64,000 nt of DNA from Corynebacterium tuberculostearicum (GCF_016894265.1 NZ_CP069791.1:186001-250000), one strand, 5' to 3'; numbered from the stretch's first letter, positions 34,660 to 44,039 are shown. Numbers and translations: made by a program. Notes: generated from the letters alone by a model not told the origin.

Positions 34660-35483
34660 CCCTTGCAGCTACCGCTTGCCTGCTCGCCGTCCTTACCTCC
34701 GTAGCATGCGCGCTGCCCGGCACTTTTGTAGTTCTACAGGGACAGGCCATGCTTATCGACGGCATCGGCCACGCCGTCCTCCCCGGCATCGCCGTGGGCT
34801 ACCTTTTAACCTCCGATATCGACTCCCCGCTGCTGCTTATTACCGCCGCGGCCGGTGCCCTGGCCGTCGCCCTCGGCACGCGGTGGCTGCAGCGCAGCGC
34901 GCTGGTTACTGCCGACGCCGCCCTAGGCCTCATCTTCCCCGCCCTCTTTGCCGCCGGCGTCATCCTCATCTCTACCCGAATGAGCCACGTACATATCGAT
35001 GTCCATGCCGTCTTGGTTGGCGATGTTAACCTCGCCGCCTTTTCCAATCCCCACTATTGCTATGTCATGGCCGGCGTGCTTGCCGCTAATGCGATCTTCC
35101 TCGCCCTTACCTTGCCGCGGCTTTCCGCCACATCCTTTGACGCCCCCTTCTGCACCGTGCGTGGGGTCCACTCCCGCGCCGTACAGACAACGTTCATGGC
35201 GGTCATCGCCTGCACCGCTACCGCCGCCTTCCACGCCGCCGGCGCCATGCTGGTTATCGCCTTGATGGTCTTTCCCACCATGACCGCGCGGCTTATCACT
35301 CGCCGGGTTCCCGCCTTAGTGCTGGCTGCCTGCGGCATCGCTGCGCTGAGCGCGGTAGCAGGATTCTGGCTGGCGTACTACCTAAACGCGGCCACCTCCG
35401 CCGCAATGACGGTCACCAATGCCACGCTCTTTATCGCGGCGCTGGCTGCGTATCGGGTACACCACCGCGCCTGCCTACGCTGA
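34656..35483 (+). CDS. mntD: Manganese ABC importer, permease 2
   Basis: Second ABC-3 family permease, 275 residues from ATG 34656. GTFVVLQGQAMLIDGIGHAVLPGIAVGYLL and HAAGAMLVIALMVFPTMTARLI are the conserved blocks. The longer frame upstream runs inside the previous gene and is not membrane-like. Two permease genes in one operon are usual for mntABCD of corynebacteria, where the channel is probably a heterodimer. Confidence 0.9.
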   Translation: MTLAATACLLAVLTSVACALPGTFVVLQGQAMLIDGIGHAVLPGIAVGYLLTSDIDSPLLLITAAAGALAVALGTRWLQRSALVTADAALGLIFPALFAAGVILISTRMSHVHIDVHAVLVGDVNLAAFSNPHYCYVMAGVLAANAIFLALTLPRLSATSFDAPFCTVRGVHSRAVQTTFMAVIACTATAAFHAAGAMLVIALMVFPTMTARLITRRVPALVLAACGIAALSAVAGFWLAYYLNAATSAAMTVTNATLFIAALAAYRVHHRACLR

Positions 35484-35521
35484 TTGCCGCCCGCCACCAC
35501 GCCAGTGGCACAATGGTGGCT

Positions 35522-36448
35522 ATGTCTGCCTCGAAGTCTGCCCCGAATTCTGGGGCCCGTTCCGCCGGTAATTACCCCGCCACTGCTCAGGATTGGCTCG
35601 AGGGCGCGCGCCCGCATACCTGGGCCAACGCGTTCGCGCCCGTCGTCGCGGGCACCGGCGCGGCCTTCGGCATCGACGGCGGCCACGTAGGCCGCGCGCT
35701 GCTCGCCCTCATCGTGGCGTGGGCTCTTATCATCGGCGTGAACTACGCCAATGACTATTCGGATGGCATCCGCGGCACTGACGACGACCGCACCGGCCCG
35801 CAGCGCCTGACCGGCGGCGGCTTGGCCCGCCCGCAGCACGTAAAGCTCGCGGCCTTTGCCGCCTTCGCCGTGGCCGGAATCGCCGGCATCGCGCTCTCCT
35901 TCGCGGCGCACGCGTGGTGGCTCATCCTCGTCGGCGCGCTATGCATCGCCGGCGCCTGGTTTTATACCGGCGGCAAGAATCCCTATGGCTACCGCGGGCT
36001 CGGCGAGGTCGCCGTGTTCGTCTTCTTCGGGCTCGTCGCCGTGCTCGGCACCGAATTTACCCAGGCCGGCCGGCTGTCGTGGTCGGGCCTCGCACTGGCA
36101 GTGGGCATCGGCGCGATGAGCTCCGGCGTCAACCTGGTCAACAATATCCGCGATATTCCTTCCGACGCCGAAACCGGCAAGATTACCCTCGCCGTGCGCC
36201 TCGGCAATGATAAGGCGCGCCTGCTCTTTACGGTGCTGCTCCTGCTGCCATTCTTGCTGACCATCGGCATCGCCTTCGGCAGCTGGCTCGCGCTCGCCGG
36301 CTTGGTCTACTTCCCCCTTGCGCTGCGCGCCATCCGCACCGTCAACCGCGGCGCCAAAGGCCCAGAGCTTATCCCCGTGCTCGGTCTGACCGGCCGCGCG
36401 ATGCTGCTGTGGGCCGTTATCGAGGCCGCCGCACTCATCATCGTCTAG
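35522..36448 (+). CDS. menA: 1,4-Dihydroxy-2-naphthoate polyprenyltransferase MenA
   Basis: UbiA-superfamily membrane prenyltransferase joining the naphthoate ring to the polyprenyl tail. It has 308 residues and eight or nine membrane segments. The first Asp-rich motif reads NYANDYSDGIRGTDDDRTGPQR, the second NNIRDIPSDAETGKITLAVRLG. CACAAT lies 7 nt before the ATG at 35522, favouring it over 35513. It is the first gene in this part not shared with the manganese operon, and its end overlaps the DUF4229 gene by 4 nt. Confidence 0.95.
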   Translation: MSASKSAPNSGARSAGNYPATAQDWLEGARPHTWANAFAPVVAGTGAAFGIDGGHVGRALLALIVAWALIIGVNYANDYSDGIRGTDDDRTGPQRLTGGGLARPQHVKLAAFAAFAVAGIAGIALSFAAHAWWLILVGALCIAGAWFYTGGKNPYGYRGLGEVAVFVFFGLVAVLGTEFTQAGRLSWSGLALAVGIGAMSSGVNLVNNIRDIPSDAETGKITLAVRLGNDKARLLFTVLLLLPFLLTIGIAFGSWLALAGLVYFPLALRAIRTVNRGAKGPELIPVLGLTGRAMLLWAVIEAAALIIV

Positions 36449-36771
36449 TCCTGGGCGGCGCGGCCTTCCAGCTCCGCCTGTACCCAGCGCTTGTGGGCCT
36501 TGCGCTGGGCGGAGTACTCGGCCAGCGTCTGGGTGGCCTCGATGCGCCACTTTTTAAAGATCAGCATCGATAGCGGCAGCGCCACAAAAAGCGCCAGTAG
36601 CGCCGCGATGAGCACCGGGATGGGAAAGCCGATGGTGATGGCCAAAATCTCGATCACCGCGGTCAATGCGATAAAAAGCACTACGCGGGCGAGCCCGTAC
36701 TTCCACAGCGCCGCGCGCGAACGGCGGCGCAGTTCTGGGTCCGGCTTGGGTGGCTCAGGGTTATGCGTCAT
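36445..36771 (-). CDS. DUF4229 membrane protein
   Basis: A 108-residue protein of the actinobacterial DUF4229 family, function unknown. Two membrane segments (residues about 27-47, LARVVLFIALTAVIEILAITIG, and 50-70, PVLIAALLALFVALPLSMLIF) separate an N-terminal PEPPKPDPELRRRSRA region from a basic helical tail. TACAAT lies 8 nt before the ATG at 36771, facing a second leaderless-type promoter for the divergent gene at 36810. Confidence 0.82.
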   Translation of the reverse strand: MTHNPEPPKPDPELRRRSRAALWKYGLARVVLFIALTAVIEILAITIGFPIPVLIAALLALFVALPLSMLIFKKWRIEATQTLAEYSAQRKAHKRWVQAELEGRAAQD

Positions 36772-36796
36772 GGGGGTTGATTGTACGCGGTGCAGG

Positions 36797-36802
36797 TAGA
36801 AT
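36797..36802 (+). promoter_or_regulatory. -10 box TAGAAT, leaderless type
   Basis: TAGAAT, seven bases, then ATG at 36810. The opposite strand carries TACAAT at 36780-36785 for the divergent DUF4229 gene, so two start-codon promoters sit back to back within 40 bp. Confidence 0.5.
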
Positions 36803-36809
36803 CGCACGC

Positions 36810-37055
36810 ATGGGCCGAATCATCCTCCTCCTACTCTTTGTCCTCGCCGCCTACCTCGTCTGGAAGGCCTTCGGGCCCTCGACATGGAAAAAGCGCGAGG
36901 TGGAACAACCCCGCGCTATCAAGGGCCCCGACGATGACGAGGAATTCCTGTGGAACCTAGAAAAGGAGCGCTTCAAGCAGCGCCGCGCACAGGAGGCAGA
37001 AGAAGAAAAACGCCGCCAGCGCCGCAAACGCGACGCCGACGGCGAGAATGACTAG
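36810..37055 (+). CDS. Small membrane-anchored charged protein, unknown
   Basis: An 81-residue protein I do not recognise. One membrane segment at residues 4-20 (IILLLLFVLAAYLVWKAF) is followed by an acidic patch (GPDDDEEFLWNLEKE) and a highly basic helical tail (FKQRRAQEAEEEKRRQRRKRD). The start at 36810 follows the leaderless-type promoter. Its stop overlaps the convergent XRE regulator gene by 4 nt. Similar short proteins lie near ccs or men genes in related genomes, but I cannot assign a role. Confidence 0.75.
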   Translation: MGRIILLLLFVLAAYLVWKAFGPSTWKKREVEQPRAIKGPDDDEEFLWNLEKERFKQRRAQEAEEEKRRQRRKRDADGEND

Positions 37056-37312
37056 GCTTCCTTCGGCACAAACCGCATCTCGAGGCCTAAGGCCTCGGCC
37101 ACGGCGGTAATCTTTTCCCAACGCACGCCCGCACCACCGTGCTCGATGGTGTGGAGGGTGGAGCGGGAGACCCCGGCGGCGTCGGCAAGCTGCTGCTGCA
37201 AAATGCCCAACTCGCGGCGCCGCTCGGCAAATTGGGCGCCAAGGCCCAGAATCACCGCATTATCGCCGGCCGGCTTTCCCTGTTTATGGCGCGGGCTCGT
37301 ATGCTCCGCCAT
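37052..37312 (-). CDS. XRE-family helix-turn-helix regulator
   Basis: An 86-residue DNA-binding protein of the HipB/XRE type. The helix-turn-helix spans residues about 25-80: LGAQFAERRRELGILQQQLADAAGVSRSTLHTIEHG, then ITAVAEALGLEMRF. The start lies right after the ccsB stop, so it may be co-transcribed with the cytochrome c maturation genes. No HipA-like or RelE-like partner is adjacent, so it is probably a stand-alone regulator. The target is unknown. Confidence 0.85.
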   Translation of the reverse strand: MAEHTSPRHKQGKPAGDNAVILGLGAQFAERRRELGILQQQLADAAGVSRSTLHTIEHGGAGVRWEKITAVAEALGLEMRFVPKEA

Positions 37313-38332
37313 CTAGTTCAGCCCCGCATAGGAGTGCAGGCCGGAGACGACCATATTGATAAAGAACAGGTTGAAGACCATCAGCGCCATCGCCATAACG
37401 TTGATCCACGGCGCCGCCTTGCGGAAAGCCGGCGTCGCACGCGCGTGCAGGTAAGCGGCATACAGGATCCAGGTGGCAAAGGACACGGTCTCCTTCGGGT
37501 CCCAGCCCCAGAAGCGGCCCCAGGCGGACTCGGCCCAGATAGCGCCCAAAATAATGCCCAGACCCAAGGTCGGCAGGGTGATCACGGCCAGGCGATAAGC
37601 CAGCTGGTCAATCTTCGCGGCCGAAGGCAGCGGGCGGGCCACCGCACCGAAAAAGCCGTGCTCGGCATGCTTCGGTTGCGCCATACGGAACAGCGTCAGT
37701 AGCGAGACAATGCCGGAGATAATACCAATGGACGCGCCCAAAGAAACCACGGTGACGTGGATGGGTAGCCAGTGCGACTGCAGCGCCGGCACCACCGGGG
37801 CAGACTCAGCATAGAGCTTGGTGGAGCCATAAAACATCAGCGCCAACACCGGGGTGAGCAGCCATGGCCACACGGTGCGCCACTCCTTGCGCTGCATGGC
37901 AATATTGCCCACCAGCAGCACGCCAAAGCTCACCATCAGCACGTACTCGTATAGGTTGCCAAAGGGAAAGCGGCCGGTAGCCAGGCCACGCAGCACAATC
38001 GCCGCGGCATGCAGCGCAATGCCTACCCACATCAGCGAGCTGGTCATGCCGCCGAGTTTATCGGCCTTGCGCTCCTTTTCCTTTAGCTCACCGTCCGTGA
38101 TACCGGAAGAGGACTGAGCCACCTCGCCCGCATAGCTCTGCTTATCGACGCCCCCAGCACCCGCCCCCACCAAGACCTTCGCGGCCTGGGATTTCACGGC
38201 ACGGCGGCCCTCAATAATTCCCTGCATGCGGCCGTAGTAGAACAGCGACATAAAGAGCGCGACGCAGTACACCACAAAGGCGGTCTGCACCGCGATATCC
38301 GAGAAATTAGACAGATTCTGATCAATCTGCAT
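37313..38332 (-). CDS. ccsB: Cytochrome c synthetase subunit CcsB/CcsA type
   Basis: System II cytochrome c maturation protein that, with ResB, transports haem and attaches it to apocytochrome c. It has 339 residues and about eight membrane segments. The tryptophan-rich WWD signature reads WAESAWGRFWGWDPKETVSFATW near residue 265; conserved haem-ligand histidines are expected in ALHAAAIVLRG, SHWLPIHVTVV and YLHARATP. A hydrophilic loop of about 60 residues after the first membrane segment is typical of actinobacterial forms. It lies downstream of resB. Confidence 0.93.
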   Translation of the reverse strand: MQIDQNLSNFSDIAVQTAFVVYCVALFMSLFYYGRMQGIIEGRRAVKSQAAKVLVGAGAGGVDKQSYAGEVAQSSSGITDGELKEKERKADKLGGMTSSLMWVGIALHAAAIVLRGLATGRFPFGNLYEYVLMVSFGVLLVGNIAMQRKEWRTVWPWLLTPVLALMFYGSTKLYAESAPVVPALQSHWLPIHVTVVSLGASIGIISGIVSLLTLFRMAQPKHAEHGFFGAVARPLPSAAKIDQLAYRLAVITLPTLGLGIILGAIWAESAWGRFWGWDPKETVSFATWILYAAYLHARATPAFRKAAPWINVMAMALMVFNLFFINMVVSGLHSYAGLN

Positions 38333-38392
38333 GAATGCTCCTAGCCTTCACACGTGCGGGATAAGTGCTGATTACCTTACTCAGCGAAACGA

Positions 38393-38418
38393 CCCGATCC
38401 AACTTTTGTTGGATCGGG
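38393..38418 (-). terminator. Hairpin between resB and ccsB
   Basis: CCCGATCCAAC-TTTT-GTTGGATCGGG, an 11-bp perfect stem, just after the resB stop. The reverse-strand RNA continues TCGTTTCG, a poor T-run, so it may be an attenuator or mRNA-stability element. It contains the 11-mer TCCAACTTTTG also found upstream of hemL and hemE. Confidence 0.5.
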
Positions 38419-38426
38419 CCGGGGCG

Positions 38427-40058
38427 CTAGTCATCGGTATAAAGTTCGTCTTCTTCGACCTCGTCTGGGTCTGGCAGCTCCAGCAGCGCGCGGTGCAGCT
38501 CGTGGAACTCCTCGGACCAGCCGGCGCGGTCGGTGCGGGCAAGCCCGCCCATTTCCACGTCGGTGCCGCCGGCCGCGTTCGGGCGCAGGCGGATGTAGAC
38601 GCGGCGGCGCTTAATCACCAGCGATCCCACCAGAGAAATGAGCATCACCAGCGCGGAGGCCAGCACCCACTTCTGGAAAGGATCATAAGAGACCTGGTAA
38701 TTGGCGAACTCGCTGGCGCCGTCGAAGGTGATCTTCGTGCCATCGTCCAAGGTGACGTCCTCGCCTTGGTTGAGGTTCACGCGGTCGATCTTTTGCAGCT
38801 GGCCGGACTGCACCAGGTTCGGGTCCAGCGAGAAGAAGGACTGCGGGGTGCCGGTGTCCAGGCCGGCATCACCGCGGTAGATATCGATGGCCATCGCTGG
38901 ATCCTGCAAACCTGGGTACGAAGACTGCAGCAGCTTGCCGTTCTCACCGGCCCACTCGGCCGTAGGCGCGAAGAGGCCCTGGATGGCGATCTGGTTCTGA
39001 CGGCGGTCATAGAGGTCTGGATGCATGCCGGCCGGTGGGTCAAAGCGCATCGCGCCGGAGGACAGGAAGAAGGTCGTGTCATTCGGCTGGAACTGAATGG
39101 TCTGGGTGCGCTTTTCACCATTGGGCCATTCCACAGTAACCGTCGGCGCGTAGCCGTGGCCCTGCAAGTAGACGCGGTTGTGCGCCAAACGCAGCGGGTG
39201 GTTGACCTTAAGCTCATAGTCCTTCCACTCGGAGTCATCCTTGTAGATGTCATCGCCCTCCGCGTAGGAGACGTTGGAAGTAAACATCTCCGCTTGACCG
39301 TTGGGCAGGTACTCGGCCGCAAAATCATGGGCGATGAGGCAGAAGGGGTGGAGCCCGGTGCCGTCGAAAAGCGGGCCGGCGCGGAAGGAATCAAAGTTAG
39401 ACGTGGAGGTATTGCAGAACTCCGTGGACTGGTCCAGGGTCTGGCCGCCGCCCTGGGAGCCGGACTCTGTGACCACGATGACCTGGCCCTCGTAGTTGAC
39501 TAGCTTGCCGGCCGCGACGGTAACCAAGATGGCCACCAGCGCCACGTGGAAGATGAGGTTGGCCAGCTCGCGGCCATAGCCGCGCTCCGCGGAGAACGTG
39601 TGCACGCCGGCGCGGTCCTCTTCTGGGGAGTACTCGGCCACGCGCCACTTCTTCAGGCGCTTTTTAATTTCCGCGGATAGCTCGTCCTCGCTCTTGTCCG
39701 AGTGCCCCTCGGCCGCTAGCGGCAGCTTGTGGAGGTATTTCGGCGCGCGCGTTGGCGGTGTCTTCCACGCCTTGTAGTGATCCCAGGAGCGCGGCAAGAT
39801 GCAGCCCACTAGGGAAATGGCCAAGAGGATGAAGATGGCCTGGAACCAGACGGAAGAAAAGACGTCGAAAAGCTGCAGCTTGTCGTAGATCTTCGCTACG
39901 TTGCCGTTGGACTCGATGAAGTCCTGCACGTTCTGCTCGTTGAGGTCGCGCTGCGGCAGCAAGGAACCGGGAATCGCGGCGAGCGCCAGCAAGAAAAGCA
40001 GCGCCAGCGCCGTGCGCATGCTGGTCAGCCAATGCCAGGCTTTGCGGAAGTATTTCAC
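38427..40058 (-). CDS. resB: Cytochrome c biogenesis protein ResB/Ccs1
   Basis: Partner of CcsB in System II cytochrome c maturation, 543 residues. Three membrane segments lie near the N terminus (starting with MRTALALLFLLALAAIPGSLLP, then QAIFILLAISLVGCILP, then ANLIFHVALVAILVTVAAG) and one near the C terminus (VLASALVMLISLVGSLVI), with a large extracytoplasmic domain between. The first loop has the family LLPQRDLNEQNVQDFIE block. It follows ccdA by 7 nt and is part of the operon 42086-37313. Confidence 0.95.
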   Translation of the reverse strand: MKYFRKAWHWLTSMRTALALLFLLALAAIPGSLLPQRDLNEQNVQDFIESNGNVAKIYDKLQLFDVFSSVWFQAIFILLAISLVGCILPRSWDHYKAWKTPPTRAPKYLHKLPLAAEGHSDKSEDELSAEIKKRLKKWRVAEYSPEEDRAGVHTFSAERGYGRELANLIFHVALVAILVTVAAGKLVNYEGQVIVVTESGSQGGGQTLDQSTEFCNTSTSNFDSFRAGPLFDGTGLHPFCLIAHDFAAEYLPNGQAEMFTSNVSYAEGDDIYKDDSEWKDYELKVNHPLRLAHNRVYLQGHGYAPTVTVEWPNGEKRTQTIQFQPNDTTFFLSSGAMRFDPPAGMHPDLYDRRQNQIAIQGLFAPTAEWAGENGKLLQSSYPGLQDPAMAIDIYRGDAGLDTGTPQSFFSLDPNLVQSGQLQKIDRVNLNQGEDVTLDDGTKITFDGASEFANYQVSYDPFQKWVLASALVMLISLVGSLVIKRRRVYIRLRPNAAGGTDVEMGGLARTDRAGWSEEFHELHRALLELPDPDEVEEDELYTDD

Positions 40059-40065
40059 GTCTCTC

Positions 40066-40869
40066 CTAAATCAGGGTTGCGCCAAAGTTGCCGGTCCACT
40101 GGCGGATGAGGCTAATAAACTCGCCCCACAGGCCGGTTACCAGGGCCAGGCCGACGAGGATCATGGCCATGCCGCCGATGACCTGGATGGTATGCGAGTG
40201 CTTGCGGGCCCACGAAATCGAGCGCATCGCCCGCGCGGAGCCCAGCGCCACCAGCAGGAACGGCAGTCCCAAGCCCAGGCAATAAAAAATGATAAGCAGC
40301 ACGCCGCGCGCGGCCGTCATGCCTTCGGTGCCGGCCGATACGGAAATAATGGCGGCCAGCGTTGGGCCCAGGCACGGCGTCCAGCCCAGCGCGAAAATCC
40401 CGCCCAGCAGCGGCGCGCCCAGCCAGGTGGTCCAGCGCTTCGGTGCCATGCGGGTATCCTTTTGCAGCGCCGGGATCGCGCCGAGGAAAACCACACCCAT
40501 CAGGATGGTCACGCCGCCGCCGATGCGCATGAGCGTCTCCTCATTGAGCCGAAGCGCGGAAATCGCGCCGAATACGGAGACCGTCGCCAGCAGGAAAACC
40601 ACGGTAAAGCCCAGGATGAACAAGGCGGCGGCCAGTACCACGGCCCATTGCCTGCGCTTGCCGACGCCCACCCCCAACTCACCGTCGAACGTAACCTCGC
40701 CGCCCACCACGCCGGCTAGGTAAGAAATATAGCCAGGCACCAGTGGGATCACGCACGGGCTGGCGAAGCTCACCAGCCCCGCCACGGCGGCCGCGAACAG
40801 GCCCAGAATGAGTGGGCCGGAGGTCGCGGCCTCGGCAAAGGAGTTGCCGATGCTCGCTGCGTTATCCAT
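40066..40869 (-). CDS. ccdA: Thiol-disulfide transmembrane carrier CcdA
   Basis: DsbD/CcdA-family membrane protein of 267 residues that passes electrons across the membrane to reduce apocytochrome c via a thioredoxin-like lipoprotein. Six membrane segments are present; the two redox cysteines lie in SFASPCVIPLVPGY and ALGWTPCLGPTLAAI. It follows the TlpA-like gene directly (stop and start abut) and precedes resB, the standard ccs order. Confidence 0.95.
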   Translation of the reverse strand: MDNAASIGNSFAEAATSGPLILGLFAAAVAGLVSFASPCVIPLVPGYISYLAGVVGGEVTFDGELGVGVGKRRQWAVVLAAALFILGFTVVFLLATVSVFGAISALRLNEETLMRIGGGVTILMGVVFLGAIPALQKDTRMAPKRWTTWLGAPLLGGIFALGWTPCLGPTLAAIISVSAGTEGMTAARGVLLIIFYCLGLGLPFLLVALGSARAMRSISWARKHSHTIQVIGGMAMILVGLALVTGLWGEFISLIRQWTGNFGATLI

Positions 40870-41478
40870 TTATTCCTTTTCTAGTTTGTCCACTACGTCC
40901 ATGACATCTTGGGCGGTGATGGACCGCAAAAAGACCGTAGCCGGGCGGTGCTGTTTGTCCAAGACGATGGTGGTCGGGACCACAGAGGTGGGCACGCCGC
41001 CCAGGGCCGCCGCGGTCTTAAACGGCGGATCGTAGATGGAGGGATACTTCAGCCCGTTGTCTTCGAGGAAGTCATTGGACACCTGCGGGTTATAGTCGCG
41101 CACATTGATGCCCAAGACAGTGCCAATCTTCCGCTTTTGCAGCTCGGAGTGGACTTCTTGGAGGTCATCGGCCTCGGCGCGGCACGGAGCGCACCACTGG
41201 CCCCAGGAGTTGAGCACGACGATTTCGCCCTCATAGTCCTCCAGGGAAATGGTCTTATCCGTATCGCGCACATCCTCGCCGGAGAAGGTGCGCAGCGGCT
41301 TGCGCTCGGATTCCTCGTAGTTGATGACCTTTTCGCCGCCGGGCGTGATGAATTCGAAGTTGCCGCCGGTAGCCACCGCGTTTTGCGCGTTATCGGCGTC
41401 CTGCGAGCAACCGGCAAGCGGCAGGGCGACGACCGCCGCTAGCACCGCGCCAATCGCGCGTTTGCGTTGTAGTGCCAT
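40870..41478 (-). CDS. TlpA/ResA-like thioredoxin lipoprotein
   Basis: Membrane-anchored thioredoxin of 202 residues that keeps the apocytochrome c haem-binding cysteines reduced. The signal peptide ends in lipobox LAGC (Cys at about 24). The redox site WGQWCAPCRAEADDLQ (CxPC motif) near residue 105 is intact, with the cis-Pro in GGVPTSVVPT. Its start overlaps the stop of the upstream phosphatase gene (TAATG). It probably works with CcdA. Confidence 0.93.
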   Translation of the reverse strand: MALQRKRAIGAVLAAVVALPLAGCSQDADNAQNAVATGGNFEFITPGGEKVINYEESERKPLRTFSGEDVRDTDKTISLEDYEGEIVVLNSWGQWCAPCRAEADDLQEVHSELQKRKIGTVLGINVRDYNPQVSNDFLEDNGLKYPSIYDPPFKTAAALGGVPTSVVPTTIVLDKQHRPATVFLRSITAQDVMDVVDKLEKE

Positions 41479-42086
41479 TAAATCTCCTGGGCCGGCGAGG
41501 AGTAGAAGATGTCGGTGACCTGGTTGTCATCGAAAAGCAGGGAGGTAACCGAGGCCAGGTCGCATTGGCGGTTCCACGGCGCGTGCGGCAGGCGCTGGCC
41601 CAGCACGGTGCGCTGCACCATCACGATGGGCAGCTGGTGGCTGACCAAGATCGCCTCGTGGCCGGCCGCGGCGGTGCGGGCGCGTTCGATGGAGCCCAGC
41701 ATGCGCTCGGCAATCTGCTCATAGGGCTCGCCCCACGAGGGCTCCAGCGGGTTGACCAGCAGCGGCCAGCGGCGCGGGTTCCACAGCGCGGAGCGCAGGC
41801 CCTTGGTGCGCAGGCCCTCGAAGCGGTTGCCGGACTCGATGAGCGTCTTATCGACGTCCACGTCTAGCCCCGTTACCTGCGCAATCGGCCGCGCGGTTTC
41901 CTGGGCGCGCTGCAGCGGCGAGGCCGCCAGGTAGGTCACGTCGTGGTCGCGGAAAGACTCCGCGGTGCGCGCCGCCATGGAATGCCCGCGCGAGGACAGG
42001 TGATAGCCCGGGATGCGACCGTAGAGGATCTTCTCCGGGTTGTGGACCTCGCCGTGGCGCACGAGGTGAACGATGGTGCGTGTCAT
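41478..42086 (-). CDS. Histidine phosphatase family protein
   Basis: A 202-residue phosphoglycerate mutase-like phosphatase. The catalytic motif HLVRHGEVHNP is at residues 7-17; the second histidine lies in ILVSHQLPIV and the acid-base region in LIESGNRFEG. AAGGAG precedes ATG 42086; the longer upstream frame is antisense to hemL. The substrate is unknown. It starts the ccs operon right after hemL, exactly where Rv0525 lies in mycobacteria. Confidence 0.88.
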   Translation of the reverse strand: MTRTIVHLVRHGEVHNPEKILYGRIPGYHLSSRGHSMAARTAESFRDHDVTYLAASPLQRAQETARPIAQVTGLDVDVDKTLIESGNRFEGLRTKGLRSALWNPRRWPLLVNPLEPSWGEPYEQIAERMLGSIERARTAAAGHEAILVSHQLPIVMVQRTVLGQRLPHAPWNRQCDLASVTSLLFDDNQVTDIFYSSPAQEI

Positions 42087-42108
42087 GTCTCTCCTTGGTG
42101 TGCGGGAC

Positions 42109-43410
42109 TTAATGTGCGGGACGCGCGGCGGCCGCCGCCTGCGCGGCGGGCTTGAGGGCGGCTTCGATGAGTTCAAAGTCGGCGTCGGTAAGAGCATCCG
42201 AGACAAACCAGGTCTCGAATGGGCTCGGCGCGACGTAGATGCCGTTATCCAGCAGGGCGTGGAAGAACGGGGTGAAGCGGAAGGTCTCGGCCGCCTGCAT
42301 ATCGGCAAAGTTGCGGCCCTCGCCCTCGGCAAAGCGGATGGAGAACATCGAAGACGCCCGCTGGATGTGGTGCGCTACTCCCTCGGCAGACAGCGCGGAA
42401 GAAATCATGCCGGTCAGGCGATCCGCGTTGGCCTGCAGGCGCTCGTAGAGCGATTCATCGGCCAACTCCAAAGACTTCAGGCCGGAGGCCATAGCCACCG
42501 GATTACCGGACAGCGTGCCAGCCTGGTAGACCGGACCGTCCGGAGCAAGGTAGTCCATAACTTCGGCGCGGCCGCCGAAAGCAGCGGCCGGCAGGCCACC
42601 GGAGACGACCTTGCCGAAGGTCACCAAGTCCGCCGCCACGCCATCGACGCCGTACCAACCCTTATAGGAAGTGCGGAAGCCGGTCATGACCTCGTCGAGG
42701 ATGAGGAGGGCGCCGTCTTCATGAGCGACGTCGGCAAGCGCGGCGTTGAAGCCTTCCTCTGGTGCCACGGTGCCCATGTTGCCGGCCGAGGCCTCCGCGA
42801 TAATGCAGGCAATCTCGCCTGGGTGCTGCGCAAATGCCTCGCGCACGGCCTCGATATCGTTATAAGGAACGACGATGGTATCGGCCGCCGTCGCGCCCGT
42901 AACGCCCGGGGAATCCGGCAGCGCAAAGGTCGCCACGCCGGAGCCGGCCGAGGCCAACAGCGCATCCACGTGGCCGTGGTAGCAGCCCTCGAACTTCAGC
43001 ACCTTGGCGCGGCCGGTATAGCCGCGGGCCAGGCGCACCGCAGACATGGTGGCCTCGGTGCCGGAGTTGACCATGCGCACCTTATCGGCCGCGGTGCGCG
43101 AAACGATGGCCTCCGCAAGCAGGGCCTCGCCTTCCGTGGGCGAGCCGAAGCTCAAACCGCCCGCAGCGGCCTGCTGCACGGCCTCCACAATCTCCGGGTG
43201 CGCGTTGCCGTGAATCATCGGACCATAGGAACTGACCAAGTCGACGTACTCATTGCCGTCGACGTCCCACAGGAGCGAGCCCGCACCCCGCTCAATCACG
43301 CGGGCCTGGCCGCCCACGGAGCCAAATGCGCGCACCGGCGAGTTCACCCCGCCCGGAATCACCTTGGAGGAACGCTCAAACCACTGTTGCGACTGGGAAG
43401 TATTAGGCAT
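42109..43410 (-). CDS. hemL: Glutamate-1-semialdehyde 2,1-aminomutase
   Basis: PLP enzyme that converts glutamate-1-semialdehyde to 5-aminolevulinate, the second step of C5 haem synthesis after HemA. It has 433 residues. Signature blocks: [46 protein letters not shown] and the PLP lysine in [19 protein letters not shown]. The start at 43410 is chosen because TAGAAT lies 7 nt before it. The next upstream in-frame ATG (43419) overlaps the box. One copy of the 11-mer TCCAACTTTTG lies upstream. Confidence 0.96.
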   Translation of the reverse strand: MPNTSQSQQWFERSSKVIPGGVNSPVRAFGSVGGQARVIERGAGSLLWDVDGNEYVDLVSSYGPMIHGNAHPEIVEAVQQAAAGGLSFGSPTEGEALLAEAIVSRTAADKVRMVNSGTEATMSAVRLARGYTGRAKVLKFEGCYHGHVDALLASAGSGVATFALPDSPGVTGATAADTIVVPYNDIEAVREAFAQHPGEIACIIAEASAGNMGTVAPEEGFNAALADVAHEDGALLILDEVMTGFRTSYKGWYGVDGVAADLVTFGKVVSGGLPAAAFGGRAEVMDYLAPDGPVYQAGTLSGNPVAMASGLKSLELADESLYERLQANADRLTGMISSALSAEGVAHHIQRASSMFSIRFAEGEGRNFADMQAAETFRFTPFFHALLDNGIYVAPSPFETWFVSDALTDADFELIEAALKPAAQAAAAARPAH

Positions 43411-43417
43411 GTCTGAC

Positions 43418-43423
43418 ATTCTA
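43418..43423 (-). promoter_or_regulatory. -10 box of hemL, leaderless type
   Basis: TAGAAT on the reverse strand, GTCAGAC, then ATG at 43410. The 11-mer TCCAACTTTTG (43441-43451) lies 17 bp further upstream. Confidence 0.5.
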
Positions 43424-43517
43424 GCGATTCGCGCGCTATACAAAAGTTGGACTGCGCGATTCACAGTCAGCCGCTAAACTTCGGGGCGTTGCACTTTTCA
43501 ATTCGGGGGGATTTTCA

Positions 43518-44039
43518 ATGCAGCGCACTGTCATTTTCGCCATCCTGACCGCTATCTGCCTCGTCGGCTGCGCCCAGCCCGCGCCCGAACGGCCGCTGCC
43601 TACCTCGGTGGGTGCCGCCCCGCTTGCCGACGTCCCCTCCTGGCAGCCTCCTCCCCACCCGCTTGCTCCACGCGACCTGCCACAGGATGACACCACGCCG
43701 CCCGCGCCGTCGCCCGAGGAGCCTTCTCCCTCGAGCGCCGCGCCCGTGCCTGCGTCTAAAACTGCACCTAGCCCGCATCGGGGCCCTGCTCCCGCTCCCC
43801 AACAGCGCTTCGCGCCCGCGCCCGCACCCGCACCCCGCCCACAACCTGCGGCGCCACGCCCACCCGCGCGGGATAAAAGTGGCCTGCCAAACCTCAATAT
43901 TCCCCCGCACGAGATTCGCGGTCGCATCGAAGATGCTGTGCCAGAAATGCCGGCTGTGCCTGCACCTGCACCCGTCGTGCCTGCACCAGCTCCCCCGCCG
44001 CTTCCGCTACCGCCCGCGCCGCGGATGCCGAGCCTTTAG
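43518..44039 (+). CDS. Proline-rich lipoprotein, unknown
   Basis: A 173-residue secreted lipoprotein: signal peptide VIFAILTAICLVGC with the acylated cysteine at residue 18, then a low-complexity body with about one third proline (runs such as APAPAPAPRPQPAAPRPPA) broken by a short conserved-looking LPNLNIPPHEIRGRIEDAVPEM. Such Pro/Ala-rich stretches can span the cell wall. GGGGGGATTTTCA precedes the ATG. The stop overlaps the convergent guanidinium exporter gene. I do not recognise a homologue with known role. Confidence 0.75.
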   Translation: MQRTVIFAILTAICLVGCAQPAPERPLPTSVGAAPLADVPSWQPPPHPLAPRDLPQDDTTPPAPSPEEPSPSSAAPVPASKTAPSPHRGPAPAPQQRFAPAPAPAPRPQPAAPRPPARDKSGLPNLNIPPHEIRGRIEDAVPEMPAVPAPAPVVPAPAPPPLPLPPAPRMPSL